From NCBI RefSeq assembly GCF_030317205.1, contig NZ_JASZYB010000003.1:124001-188000 (forward strand): a stretch of 64,000 nucleotides of DNA, written 5' to 3'. Source of the stretch: Variovorax sp. J2L1-78. GTDB taxonomy: Bacteria > Pseudomonadota > Gammaproteobacteria > Burkholderiales > Burkholderiaceae_C. Positions 25,372-37,180 of the stretch are shown in pieces. Positions within the stretch are counted from its first letter, which is position 1, and each line of letters starts with the position of its first letter. The notes under the pieces were generated by a model. The model did no database searches, was not told the DNA's origin, and saw nothing but the letters and a program-made list of their open reading frames with translations. The position numbers and the translations under genes were made by a program.

Positions 25372-26457
25372 TCAGGCCGGCGCCAGCGGCAACATCACGC
25401 TCACCGTGCTGCCCTGCCCAAGCCCCGCGCTCGTGGCCGACACGGTGCCCCCATGCCGCTCGACGATCTTCTTCACGATCGCCAGCCCCAGTCCCAGCCC
25501 ACCTTCCGCATTCGACGCAGCCCCGGGCGCCTGCACGAAGGGCTCGAACAGGTCGTTGATCGACTCGGGCTGCATGCCGATGCCGTTGTCTCGCACGGTG
25601 ACGGCCACCTTGCGTGCGGCGGTGGTGCGCAGGGCCAGCGTCACGTCGCCGCCCGGGTCGGTGTATTTGGACGCGTTGTTCAGCAGGTTCGCGAACACCT
25701 GTACGAGGCGCGTTGCGTCGCCAAGCACTTCCACCGGCTCGGTGCCCAGGTCGGTGTGGAGCCGATGGCCCTTCTTCGCGATGAGCGGCCCGCTTTGTTC
25801 GAGCGCCTGGGCCAGAACCTTCCGCAGGTCGACCGGCTGCTGCGCGATCTGGAATTCGCCGCGCATCACGCCCGAAAGGTCGACGAGGTCGTCCGCCATG
25901 CGCGTCATCTGCAGCACCTGTCGCCCGATGAGTTCGCTGGCCCACACCACCCGCTTCGCGTCGTCGGGCGCGCGGCGCAGCACTTCCTGCGCGGTGTGCA
26001 GGGCCGACAGCGGGTTGCGGATTTCGTGCCCCAGCGTGGCCATCGCGTTGTCCTTGGCGCGGTTGCTGGCCCGCAACTGCCGCACGCTTTCTGCCAGGTC
26101 GTGGCGCGACGTACGCAGTCGGCCGCCGATCACCGCGATGCTCAGCCCGATGAGCAGGAACAGCACGGTCCGGCTGATGTTCTGGGGCTGGAAGAAGTCC
26201 TGTCCGAGGCCGCTGCCGATGAAGAAATAGGTGCCGATGGAAACGCTCAGCACCGTCGCGAACAGTGCAGGCCCGAAGCCGCCGTAGAACGCGGCGACCA
26301 CGATGGCCAGCGACAGGATGAGGTACGGCCCCTGCTGGCCCAGCAGCGGGTTCATCAGGAAGCGCAGTCCCAGTGCAGCCAGCACGGCCGCGAACGCGAC
26401 AACATAGTCGCGCTGTTGTGCGCCGGCGGTGGGTTGCTCGGGTGGCAACAGCTGCAT
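25372..26457 (-). CDS. Orphan sensor histidine kinase with DUF4118 (KdpD-like) membrane domain
   Basis: A 361-residue kinase. The N-terminus has four helices of the KdpD/DUF4118 type (MNPLLGQQGPYLILSLAIVV, then FYGGFGPALFATVLS) with almost no periplasmic domain. The H-box GHEIRNPLSALHTAQE lies near residue 140; the ATPase domain has NLLNNASKY (N-box), DNGIGM (G1) and GGLGLGLAIVKKIVERHGG (G2). No response regulator is adjacent, so its partner lies elsewhere. The 115 bp to terC contain only short GC hairpins. Confidence 0.87.
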   Translation of the reverse strand: MQLLPPEQPTAGAQQRDYVVAFAAVLAALGLRFLMNPLLGQQGPYLILSLAIVVAAFYGGFGPALFATVLSVSIGTYFFIGSGLGQDFFQPQNISRTVLFLLIGLSIAVIGGRLRTSRHDLAESVRQLRASNRAKDNAMATLGHEIRNPLSALHTAQEVLRRAPDDAKRVVWASELIGRQVLQMTRMADDLVDLSGVMRGEFQIAQQPVDLRKVLAQALEQSGPLIAKKGHRLHTDLGTEPVEVLGDATRLVQVFANLLNNASKYTDPGGDVTLALRTTAARKVAVTVRDNGIGMQPESINDLFEPFVQAPGAASNAEGGLGLGLAIVKKIVERHGGTVSATSAGLGQGSTVSVMLPLAPA

Positions 26458-26559
26458 CGGTCTGGGCTTGGGTTCGCGGCGTCGGAAGTGGGGTTCGAGC
26501 CTGGCGCCCGAGCAACAAAGTCTAGCGAGCCTGCCAACCGGCGATGTCGGCGGAGGCGC

Positions 26560-27447
26560 CTACATGCGGCCTTTCCACGGCACCACCTTGCGTTCGACCC
26601 AGCGCATCAGCAGGTCGAACAGATACGCCACCACGCCGATCACGATGATGCCCATGATCACGATGTCGGTGCGCAGGAAGTTCGATGCGTTCAGCACCAT
26701 CTGGCCCAGGCCGACGTTGGCGGCCACCATCTCGGCGGCGACCAGCGTGGTCCAGCCGAAGCCGATGGCGATGCGCATGCCGATCAGGATGTCGGGCATG
26801 GCCGAGGGCAGGATGACGTGGCGGATCACCTGCAGGTAGGTCGCGCCCATCGAGTAGGCAGCGTTGATCTGCTCCTGCGACGCGCTGCGCATGCCCGATC
26901 GCGCAGCGAGCGCCAGCGGTGCGAAGCAGCTCAGGAAGATCAGCAGCACCTTGGGCACTTCGTCGATGCCGAACCAGATGATGATCAGCGGCAGGTAGGC
27001 CAGCGGCGGCAGTGGCCGGTAGAACTCCAGCGGCGGGTCGAAGATGCCGCGCACCGTGCGCGACATGCCCATCGCGATGCCGATGGGAATCGCCGTCACG
27101 CAGGCCAGCACGAAGGCCGAGAACACGCGTAGCATGCTCGCGAGGAAGTGCTGCCACAGCGGCTTGTCGTTGGCCTGGCCGGTGAGGTAGTCGTAGAACT
27201 GCTGAAACACGGCCTGCGGTGTGGGCAGGAAGATCGGCTTGACCCAGCCGAGGTTGGTCACGGCGAACCACACGGCGATGAGCACCGCCACGGTGACCAC
27301 GCTGATGCCCGCGCTGTTGCCTTCTCCGGGCACCTTGAAGCGCGTGGTCTTGGGCTTGGCGGCGGTGGCCGTCTGCATGGGCGCTGCAGGGGAGGCGGGT
27401 GCGGTCGGCACGGCGGCTGCCGGGGCGTCGATGGCGAGTTCAGGCAT
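26560..27447 (-). CDS. tauC: ABC transporter permease, TauC/SsuC type
   Basis: A 295-residue permease with six helices and the BPD motif EQINAAYSMGATYLQVIRHV (EAA loop) near residue 195. The N-terminal roughly 50 residues are Ala/Pro-rich and unlike the core family. The ATG at 27447 overlaps the ATPase stop by 8 bp. It belongs to the nitrate/sulfonate/taurine import class and is last in the transcribed order binding protein, ATPase, permease. Confidence 0.87.
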   Translation of the reverse strand: MPELAIDAPAAAVPTAPASPAAPMQTATAAKPKTTRFKVPGEGNSAGISVVTVAVLIAVWFAVTNLGWVKPIFLPTPQAVFQQFYDYLTGQANDKPLWQHFLASMLRVFSAFVLACVTAIPIGIAMGMSRTVRGIFDPPLEFYRPLPPLAYLPLIIIWFGIDEVPKVLLIFLSCFAPLALAARSGMRSASQEQINAAYSMGATYLQVIRHVILPSAMPDILIGMRIAIGFGWTTLVAAEMVAANVGLGQMVLNASNFLRTDIVIMGIIVIGVVAYLFDLLMRWVERKVVPWKGRM

Positions 27448-28228
27448 GGGCAGCCTCGCGTTGGTGAATGATGGCGAGCACCTCTTCGCGCATGCGGATG
27501 AAGGCCGGCTCCGACTTGACCTTGCGGGCGTCGCCGTGCGCCAGGAACTGGCGCGAGAAGGGCACGTCGTCGTAGACATGCGAGATGCGGCCGGGGCTGG
27601 GGCTCATCACGATCAACCGGGTGCCGAGGAACAGCGCCTCTTCCACCGAGTGCGTGATGAAGAAGACCATCTTGTTCGACTGTTGCCACGCGTGCAGCAG
27701 GATCTCCTGCACGGTCTCGCGCGTGAAGGCGTCGAGCGCACCCATGGGTTCGTCCATCAGCAGCACGGCCGGGTCGCTGGCCAGTGCACGGGCGATGCCC
27801 ACGCGCTGCTGCATGCCGCCCGACAGCTCGTACACCGCGCGGTCGGCGTACTTCTCGAGGCCCACCAGCGCGAGCTTCTGTTCGGCGATGGCGTCGCGCG
27901 CAGCCTTGTCCATGCCGGCCAGGCGCAGGCCCAGTGCGACGTTGTCGCGCACGTTGAGCCACGGCATCAGCGCATGCTTCTGGAAGACCACGCCGCGGTC
28001 GGCGCCGGGGCCGGTCACGGGCTGGCCGTCGAGCAGCACCTGCCCGCTCGACGGCGGCAGGAAGCCGGCGATGCAGTTGAGCAGCGTGCTCTTGCCGCAG
28101 CCCGACGCGCCGAGCGCGACGACGAAGTCGCCGTCGTGCATCGTCAGGTTGACGGGCGCCAGTGCCTGCAGCGAGCCGCCCTTGACGGCGTAGTGGACCT
28201 CGAGGTCGCGGATGTCGAGCGTGGGCAT
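27440..28228 (-). CDS. tauB: ABC transporter ATP-binding protein, TauB/SsuB type
   Basis: A 262-residue ATPase: Walker A GASGCGKST, Q-loop GVVFQKHALMPWLNVRDNVA (the TauB/SsuB/NrtD pattern), signature ELSGGMQQRVGIARAL, Walker B VLLMDEPMGALD, H-loop FITHSVEEA. It starts 9 bp from the binding-protein stop. The longer open frame upstream covers the binding-protein gene in another frame and is rejected. Confidence 0.9.
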   Translation of the reverse strand: MPTLDIRDLEVHYAVKGGSLQALAPVNLTMHDGDFVVALGASGCGKSTLLNCIAGFLPPSSGQVLLDGQPVTGPGADRGVVFQKHALMPWLNVRDNVALGLRLAGMDKAARDAIAEQKLALVGLEKYADRAVYELSGGMQQRVGIARALASDPAVLLMDEPMGALDAFTRETVQEILLHAWQQSNKMVFFITHSVEEALFLGTRLIVMSPSPGRISHVYDDVPFSRQFLAHGDARKVKSEPAFIRMREEVLAIIHQREAAHA

Positions 28229-28236
28229 GGGGGCGC

Positions 28237-29232
28237 CTACTTGGCCATCGCCTTCTGCACGTACGCGGTCGTCACGAACGCGCTGTAGTCGGGCTTGACC
28301 TCCTGCACGCGGCCCTGCTCCTTCAGGAAGGCCGCGGTGTTGGCCATGGCCTTGGCCGCGCCGCCGCCCAGCCACGCGGGCGACACCTGCTCGGCCAGCG
28401 TGGGGAAGGTGTAGAGCGCCATGGCCGGGCCGACGTCGGCCGGGTTGGCCTTGGTCCACTTGGCCATTGCCTTGGTTTGGGCGGAGTCGGCGGTCCAGCT
28501 CTTGCCCGAGGCCTTGTACTCGTCGTTGGCGCGGTTCAGCGCCTTCACGAAAGCGACCATGAAGGGCTCGTTGGCAGCGGCCCATTGCTTGTTGACGATG
28601 AGGCCTTCGAAGGTCGGTGCGCCCTTCTTGCCGATGCTGCCCGACGTGGCGATGACCTTGCCGTTGCCCTTGATCTTCGACAGCACCGGGTCCCAGATGA
28701 AGGTGGCGTCGATGTCGCCGCGCTCCCAGGCGGCAGCGATCTCGGGCGGGCGCATGTTCATCACGTTGACGTCGCGGCCGGCCACGCCGTCCATCTTCAT
28801 CGCGGCCATCAGCTGGTAGTGCGCGGTCGAGACGAAGGGCGTGGCGACCTTCTTGCCCTTGAGGTCCTTCAGGCTCGTGATGTTGCTGCCGTTGCGCGCG
28901 ACCAGCGCCTCGGCGTCGGCGATGTCGGCCGAGATCCAGAACAGCTGGATGTCCTGGCCCTGGCTGGCGGCCGCGGTCAGCGGGCTGGAGCCGGCTTCGC
29001 CCATCTGCACGTCGCCCGACGCCATCGCGCGGATCACGTCGCCGCCGCCCGAGAACATGCGCCAGTTGATCTTGTAGCCGGTGGCCTTCTCGACTTCGCC
29101 CGACTCCATGACCAGGCGCAGCGGCACCAGCATGTCCTGGTGGGCGAAGGTCAGTTCCTTGGTTTGCGCCGTGGCCGCACCGCTCAACACGCAGGCCGCG
29201 AAGGCCATCGACAGACAGGGGATGAATTTCAT
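28237..29232 (-). CDS. tauA: ABC transporter substrate-binding protein, TauA type (taurine/sulfonate)
   Basis: A 331-residue periplasmic protein. The signal peptide MKFIPCLSMAFAACVLSG precedes a cleavage site at ATAQ. The mature N-terminus KELTFAHQDMLVPLRLVMES and the central AGSSPLTAAASQGQDI and FIWDPVLSKIKGNGKVI match taurine-binding TauA proteins. It is first in the tauABC-like operon; no TauD dioxygenase or xsc gene is adjacent. The ATG follows AGGAGCTCCC. Taurine is the likely ligand; other sulfonates are possible. Confidence 0.85.
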   Translation of the reverse strand: MKFIPCLSMAFAACVLSGAATAQTKELTFAHQDMLVPLRLVMESGEVEKATGYKINWRMFSGGGDVIRAMASGDVQMGEAGSSPLTAAASQGQDIQLFWISADIADAEALVARNGSNITSLKDLKGKKVATPFVSTAHYQLMAAMKMDGVAGRDVNVMNMRPPEIAAAWERGDIDATFIWDPVLSKIKGNGKVIATSGSIGKKGAPTFEGLIVNKQWAAANEPFMVAFVKALNRANDEYKASGKSWTADSAQTKAMAKWTKANPADVGPAMALYTFPTLAEQVSPAWLGGGAAKAMANTAAFLKEQGRVQEVKPDYSAFVTTAYVQKAMAK

Positions 29233-29423
29233 GGGAGCTCCTGAGATCGACATCTGGAATGCAGCATCTCCACGATGCCGCGCCGATGTCGACTGTGCAG
29301 GCAAGCCCCGCGCCCGGTAAGTGCCAGCCAGGCGCTGCGTTTGGGGCCAGTGGCGGCCGGCACGCTGTCGTTCTGGTGCGTGGCCGGCGGGTCGCACTCA
29401 GGCGGTGCGCATCATTCTGGCGC

Positions 29424-32456
<3,033 letters not shown>

Positions 32457-32505
32457 TGGGGGCGGTCCGTTCGGGGCAACCGAACATGATAGACGCCCGC
32501 GTGTT

Positions 32506-33870
32506 TCAGGGCAGGGTCGGCGGCGGGTGCACTTCGGCGGGCACGGGCTTTTGCGGCGCCCGCGCGCTGGCCGCACCCACCAGGTGCTCGGCCAGCGCCT
32601 CGTACAGCGGCCGGCTGATCATGCGCGACACCAGGCTGGCCAGCATGGCGCAGGCCATCAGGCTGAGCACCATCGAATGGCCGTCGACCATCTCCATCAC
32701 GATGATGAAGGCGGTGAGCGGCGCCTGCGTCACCGCGGCCAGGAAGCCGGCCATGCCCATGGCGATCAGCGCCGGGCCGAGATCGGCGCCCGCCAGTTGC
32801 GCGATGCCGTCGCCGATGCCCGCGCCGATCGACAGCGACGGCGCAAAGATGCCGCCCGGCACGCCGCACCAGGCGGTGAGCCAGGTGGCGATGAACTTGA
32901 GCAGCGTGTAGAGCGGCGTCAGTTCGTCGTGCCCGGCGAGCATCTGCTTGACCGCCTCGGACCCCGCGCCGAAGGTGACGCCGCCCGTGACGAGACCGAT
33001 CACCGCGATCAGCAGCCCGCCGACCGCCGCGAAGCGCACCGGCCAGCGCGCCCGCCAGCGGTTCAGGCGCTGCGGCGCGCCGGTGAGCGACGCGATCATC
33101 AGCCGCGAAAAGAGGCCGCCGGCCACACCGCTCGCCAATGCGACCGCCAGGCCGGGGCCGAGCAGGTTCCAGCCGACCGGCGGCACGCGGATCACGCCGA
33201 AGTAGCTCAGGTTTCCGAACACCGAGACGGCCACCAGGCCCGCCAGCACGATGCCGGTGATGATCACGCCGCTGGCGCGCGCCTCCAGCCGGCCGCTCAA
33301 CTCCTCGATGGCGAAGACCACGCCGGCCAGCGGTGCGTTGAAGGCGGCTGCGATGCCGGCCGCGCCGCCGGCCACCAGCAGCGAGCGCGTGTCGATGGTG
33401 CTGTGCGGCGACAGCCAGCGCTTCGCGTGCTGCATCACGCCGGCCGCCACCTGCACCGAGGGGCCTTCGCGGCCGATCGACAGGCCGGCGAGGAAGCCCG
33501 CCGCGCCCAGGCCGATCTTGGCGACGGTCAGGCGCAGCGAGGCGAAGAGGCCGCGCTGCTCGGGCGGCAGGTCGGGGTTGAGCGCCGCCTTGATCTGCGG
33601 AATGCCCGAGCCCGAGGCGCCGCGGAACCACCGGCGCGTGGCCCAGACGATGGCGGCCGTGAGCGCCGGCGTCCAGACCAGCACCGCCCACGGGTGGCTG
33701 CCGTGCAGCGACTGGAACATCGAGAACGCCCATTCGCTCGCCATCGTGAAGCCGACCACGAACAGCCCGGCCGCCACCGCATAACCCAGCACGATGGCCC
33801 GGTCGACCCAGAGGCGAACGCTGGACAACTCGGCGCGCAGGTTCTGGAAGAAGTCGGGTTCGTGATTCAC
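32506..33870 (-). CDS. ClC-family chloride channel/transporter
   Basis: A 454-residue membrane protein with the three ClC selectivity motifs: ASGSGIPQIK, GLSIGREGPSVQ (the Glu is the gating residue) and VPGGIFAPSLSIGAG. No CBS domains follow. The GTG start at 33870 is preferred because the longer frame runs into the divergent ssb promoter. ClC proteins exchange chloride or fluoride for protons or conduct anions. It lies between uvrA and ssb, in the same direction as uvrA and 49 bp upstream of it, so it may be co-transcribed with uvrA. Confidence 0.9.
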   Translation of the reverse strand: MNHEPDFFQNLRAELSSVRLWVDRAIVLGYAVAAGLFVVGFTMASEWAFSMFQSLHGSHPWAVLVWTPALTAAIVWATRRWFRGASGSGIPQIKAALNPDLPPEQRGLFASLRLTVAKIGLGAAGFLAGLSIGREGPSVQVAAGVMQHAKRWLSPHSTIDTRSLLVAGGAAGIAAAFNAPLAGVVFAIEELSGRLEARASGVIITGIVLAGLVAVSVFGNLSYFGVIRVPPVGWNLLGPGLAVALASGVAGGLFSRLMIASLTGAPQRLNRWRARWPVRFAAVGGLLIAVIGLVTGGVTFGAGSEAVKQMLAGHDELTPLYTLLKFIATWLTAWCGVPGGIFAPSLSIGAGIGDGIAQLAGADLGPALIAMGMAGFLAAVTQAPLTAFIIVMEMVDGHSMVLSLMACAMLASLVSRMISRPLYEALAEHLVGAASARAPQKPVPAEVHPPPTLP

Positions 33871-33972
33871 CGCATCGATTCTGAACGTTCCGCAGCGCCG
33901 GTCGGCGCGCGGCGTGGATAATCGCCGGTTCTCTTTTCCTTCCCTTCCATCCATTCATCAGGGGCAGTGCAC

Positions 33973-34503
33973 ATGGCATCGGTCAACAAAGTCATCCTCG
34001 TCGGCAATCTCGGCCGCGACCCAGAAACCAGAACCTTCCCGAGCGGCGACCAGATCTGCAACGTGACGCTGGCCACCACCGACAAGTGGAAGGACAAGGC
34101 GAGCGGCGAGATGAAGGAGGCCACCGAGTGGCACCGCCTGGTGTTCAACGGCCGCCTCGCCGAGATCGCCGCGCAGTACCTGCGCAAGGGCTCGCAGATC
34201 TACGTCGAAGGCCAGATCCGCACCCGCAAGTACCAGGACAAGGACGGCGTCGAGAAGTACGCCACCGACATCCGCGTCGACCAGATGCAGATGCTGGGCA
34301 GCCGGCAGGGCATGGGCGGTCCGTCGGGCGGCGGTGACGACGACGGCGGCTACTCGCAAGGCGGTGGCGGTGGCGGTGGTGGTGGCGGCGGTTACTCGCG
34401 CCCCCCGGCCGCGGCGCCGCGCGCACCGGCCGCACGTCCGGCCCCGGCCCCGGCCAAGTCGTCGTCCGGCTTCGACGACATGGACGACGACATTCCGTTC
34501 TGA
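33973..34503 (+). CDS. ssb: Single-stranded DNA-binding protein
   Basis: A 176-residue SSB. The OB fold occupies residues 1-110 (MASVNKVILVGNLGRDPE, then EWHRLVFNGRLAEIAAQYLR). A Gly-rich linker with an 11-Gly run and a Pro/Ala-rich stretch leads to the acidic tail MDDDIPF that recruits repair and replication proteins. The ATG at 33973 is preferred over a GTG 6 bp earlier. It is divergent from the ClC gene, with TGGATAAT upstream as a plausible -10. A strong terminator follows. Confidence 0.95.
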   Translation: MASVNKVILVGNLGRDPETRTFPSGDQICNVTLATTDKWKDKASGEMKEATEWHRLVFNGRLAEIAAQYLRKGSQIYVEGQIRTRKYQDKDGVEKYATDIRVDQMQMLGSRQGMGGPSGGGDDDGGYSQGGGGGGGGGGGYSRPPAAAPRAPAARPAPAPAKSSSGFDDMDDDIPF

Positions 34504-34528
34504 CGCCTGTCGACGGGTCGTCCACGAG

Positions 34529-34559
34529 GGCCGGCAGCGTTACGCTGCCGGCCTTTTTT
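34529..34559 (+). terminator. Rho-independent terminator after ssb
   Basis: A perfect 11-bp inverted repeat, GGCCGGCAGCG (34529-34539) and CGCTGCCGGCC (34543-34553), with a 3-nt loop TTA, is followed by six T (34554-34559). It lies 26 bp after the ssb stop and is the clearest intrinsic terminator in the window. Confidence 0.92.
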
Positions 34560-34650
34560 GCGCCCGCCGTTGGGGGTGAGGGTCTTCCCCTGGCCGCGGT
34601 CGAGCGGATGGAAGCACGAAGCGCGACGGCGCGTGCAAGTAGGATCGGGC

Positions 34651-35259
34651 ATGGAATCTGTCGACGCTGCCACCTTTGACGAGGCGTACTACGCGCGCTA
34701 CTACTTCGACAAGAAGACCAAGGTGGCCGACCCGCAGCACGTCGAGCGGCTCGGTGCCTTCGTGAGTTCGTACCTCAAGTACCTCCGCGTCCCCGTCCGG
34801 CGCGTGCTGGACGTCGGCTGCGGCGTGGGCCTCTGGCGCGACATCGTCGCCCGGCACTTCCCGCAGGCGAGCTATCACGGCGTCGAGGTCAGCGAGTACC
34901 TGTGCCGCCGCTACGGCTGGGAGCGCGGCTCGGTGGTGGACTACCGTGCCCCGGAACCCTTCGACTTCGTCATCTGCCAGGGCGTGCTGGCCTACCTGAA
35001 TCCCGTCGACCTGAAGCAGGCCCTGCGCAACCTCGGAACCTTGAGCCGTGGCGCGCTCTACCTCGAGGCGGTGACGCTCGAGGACTACGAGAACGACATC
35101 GTCGACGAGGACCTGACCGACCCGCTGCTGTTTCGGCACCGTGCCGATCTCTATCGGCGCGGGCTGTCGAGGAAGTTCCAGGCCTTGGGTGGCGGCATGT
35201 GGCTGAGCCGACGGGCCGATGTGCCGCTGTTTGCGCTGGAAGGCGCGGGGGCGACCTAG
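34651..35259 (+). CDS. Class I SAM-dependent methyltransferase
   Basis: A 202-residue Rossmann methyltransferase. Motif I is RVLDVGCGVGLWRD near residue 52; the acidic residue binding the SAM ribose is in YHGVEVSEYLCRRYGW, and motif IV region is FDFVICQGVLAYLNP. The ATG at 34651 is chosen because the frame upstream crosses the ssb terminator. It is monocistronic; the substrate is unknown. Confidence 0.82.
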   Translation: MESVDAATFDEAYYARYYFDKKTKVADPQHVERLGAFVSSYLKYLRVPVRRVLDVGCGVGLWRDIVARHFPQASYHGVEVSEYLCRRYGWERGSVVDYRAPEPFDFVICQGVLAYLNPVDLKQALRNLGTLSRGALYLEAVTLEDYENDIVDEDLTDPLLFRHRADLYRRGLSRKFQALGGGMWLSRRADVPLFALEGAGAT

Positions 35260-35346
35260 CGCGGTTGGCGCTGGGCACCCCTTCGGCTGGTCAACAACGG
35301 TCGCAGGTCATCACGGCCGCGGAAGGCCGCCTAGGAAAGGGTTTCG

Positions 35347-35742
35347 ATGCCATACCTTCAGCTCGACGTGACCGGACATTATTCGACTGCAGACAAGCGC
35401 CGGCTTGCCGCTTCGATGAGCCAGACGTACGCACGCATGATGTCCGTCGACATCCGGCGGATCAGTGTGGCCGTGCGCGAGCTCGGCGATGGATCCATCT
35501 GGCGCATTGCGGCAGAAGGCGAAGCGCCCACGGCGGTCTCGGTGATGATGCTGGACATCCGCAAGGGCCGCTCTGCCGAGCTCCGCATGGCGGTGGCCCA
35601 GGCCCTGTGCGCGCACTGTGTCGAGATCCTGGGGCTGCGCGAGGACCGTCTCAACGTGGAGTTCACCCAACACGACGGCGATGAGATGTACCACCCGGCG
35701 CTGGGCGGCTACAGCCCCGACTGGACGCCGGACGAGGGCTGA
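35347..35742 (+). CDS. Tautomerase-superfamily protein
   Basis: A 131-residue protein whose second codon is Pro (MPYLQLDVTG), giving the N-terminal catalytic Pro1 that defines the tautomerase superfamily. The length fits a fused two-module form (MIF, CaaD or cis-CaaD-like) rather than the roughly 62-residue 4-oxalocrotonate tautomerase. An AGGAAAG ribosome site precedes the ATG. It converges with the histidine-kinase gene 31 bp away. The reaction is unknown. Confidence 0.75.
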   Translation: MPYLQLDVTGHYSTADKRRLAASMSQTYARMMSVDIRRISVAVRELGDGSIWRIAAEGEAPTAVSVMMLDIRKGRSAELRMAVAQALCAHCVEILGLREDRLNVEFTQHDGDEMYHPALGGYSPDWTPDEG

Positions 35743-35773
35743 GCGGGACCGGAGCCATCGGTCGTTCTTCGTC

Positions 35774-37180
35774 TCAATGAGGAAACCGTAGCTCGAACCG
35801 GATGGTGCCCGTCGCGGAACTCGATGCCGTGACTTCGCCCCCGTGCAAGTCCATGATGGCCTTCACGATCGCCAACCCCAGGCCGCTCGACTCGGCAGGG
35901 CGGGCGTGCACCGCATCGGCACGGTAGAAGCGGTCGAACAGCCGCTCCATCTGCGCGGGCGGAATGGGCATGCCTTCGTTCTCGACCGCCATGGTCGACA
36001 TCGCGTCGCCGTGACGGGCGCTCAAGCGCACGATGGTGCCCGGCGTGCTGTAGCGCACCGCATTGGCCACGAGGTTGTGGAGGGCGCGCCGACACAGTGC
36101 GGCGTTGACCCGTGCCGTTCCGCTGGCCTGCACGTCGAACCGCAGGCCCGCCTCGTCCGCGGGGCCTTCGAAGTACTCGGCGATCCGCCCCAACTCTTCG
36201 GCCATCTCCAGCGTCGCGCGCTCGATCTGGAGGGTGGCGTGGTCGGCCTGGGCCAGAAACAGGATGTTGTCGACGGTCAGGCTGAGCCGGTTCAATTCCT
36301 GCAGGTTCGATTCGAGCACCTGCTGGTAGTCGTCGGCACTGCGCGTGCGGCTGAGGGCGACCTGCGTCTGTCCGATCAGGGCGCCGACCGGCGTGCGGAT
36401 TTCGTGCGCGAGGTCCGCCGACGACTGCGAGAGTCGGTCGTAGCCGATGGCGATGCGGTCGAGCATCGCGTTGAAGGCCGCCACCATGTGCTGCAGCTCG
36501 AGCGGCGCGTCGTGCTTGGGCAGCCGGATGGCCAGGTTGGCCGGTGCGATCAGGGAGGCTTGCGCGGCCACCTGATGCAGCGATCGCAAGCCCCGGCGCA
36601 GCACCAGATAGACCAGCAGCAAGGAGGCCAGGACGGCAAGGACGGTGCTGAACAGCACCTGATTGCGGGCGCGACCGATCATCTGCGCTTCGCTGGCCAG
36701 CGGATGGCCCGTCGTGATCTCGACCAGGGCGCCGTCGTGTCCGGATCGTGCCAGGGCGGTGATCCAGCGTCCGCGCGGCAGGTCGGGGGCTCGGGCATCG
36801 CACACATCCGGCCGACCGATCGGCCGATCGGATGCGACCGGCGGCGCACAGCCTGGCAGCGGGAGACGCTCGGGATTGACGTCCACCCAAGGCAGCGCCT
36901 CGCCCGGGTGGCGCACGACGAGGACATCGCCTGCATTGCCGAGAATGGCAACGAGCAGCAGGGACTGGTCGCGCAGTTCGCTGGCCGTGCGGGCATCGCC
37001 GACCAGGCGTCGAAAGTGCTCGGTGCGCGCGATCAGCTGTTCGTCGGCATGGGTCAGGACGGCGGTGCGTACGGCGAAGAAGTAGTTGGCCCCCAGCATG
37101 CCGGTGATCGCCACGGCGATCAGCCCGCACAGCAAGGTCACGCGGACCGCGAGTGAACGCGGGCGCCACGCAGCGGTCAA
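35774..37180 (-). CDS. Sensor histidine kinase of two-component system (heavy-metal/CopS-like)
   Basis: A 468-residue kinase: helix 1 near residues 12-32, a roughly 135-residue periplasmic sensor, helix 2 near 172-192 (FSTVLAVLASLLLVYLVL), a HAMP segment, the H-box HEIRTPVGALIGQTQ near 260, N-box NLVANAVRYS, and SSGLGLAIVKAIMDLHGG. The start is TTG at 37180 overlapping the response-regulator stop by 4 bp. The periplasmic domain has several Cys and Asp/His residues, but a metal ligand cannot be named from sequence. Confidence 0.87.
   Translation of the reverse strand: MTAAWRPRSLAVRVTLLCGLIAVAITGMLGANYFFAVRTAVLTHADEQLIARTEHFRRLVGDARTASELRDQSLLLVAILGNAGDVLVVRHPGEALPWVDVNPERLPLPGCAPPVASDRPIGRPDVCDARAPDLPRGRWITALARSGHDGALVEITTGHPLASEAQMIGRARNQVLFSTVLAVLASLLLVYLVLRRGLRSLHQVAAQASLIAPANLAIRLPKHDAPLELQHMVAAFNAMLDRIAIGYDRLSQSSADLAHEIRTPVGALIGQTQVALSRTRSADDYQQVLESNLQELNRLSLTVDNILFLAQADHATLQIERATLEMAEELGRIAEYFEGPADEAGLRFDVQASGTARVNAALCRRALHNLVANAVRYSTPGTIVRLSARHGDAMSTMAVENEGMPIPPAQMERLFDRFYRADAVHARPAESSGLGLAIVKAIMDLHGGEVTASSSATGTIRFELRFPH

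Noticed and set aside
33892..33906. LexA-box-like CTG-N9-CAG upstream of ssb
   Set aside because: The expected LexA spacing in this group is CTGT-N8-ACAG; the N9 spacing and poor flanks make it a chance match.
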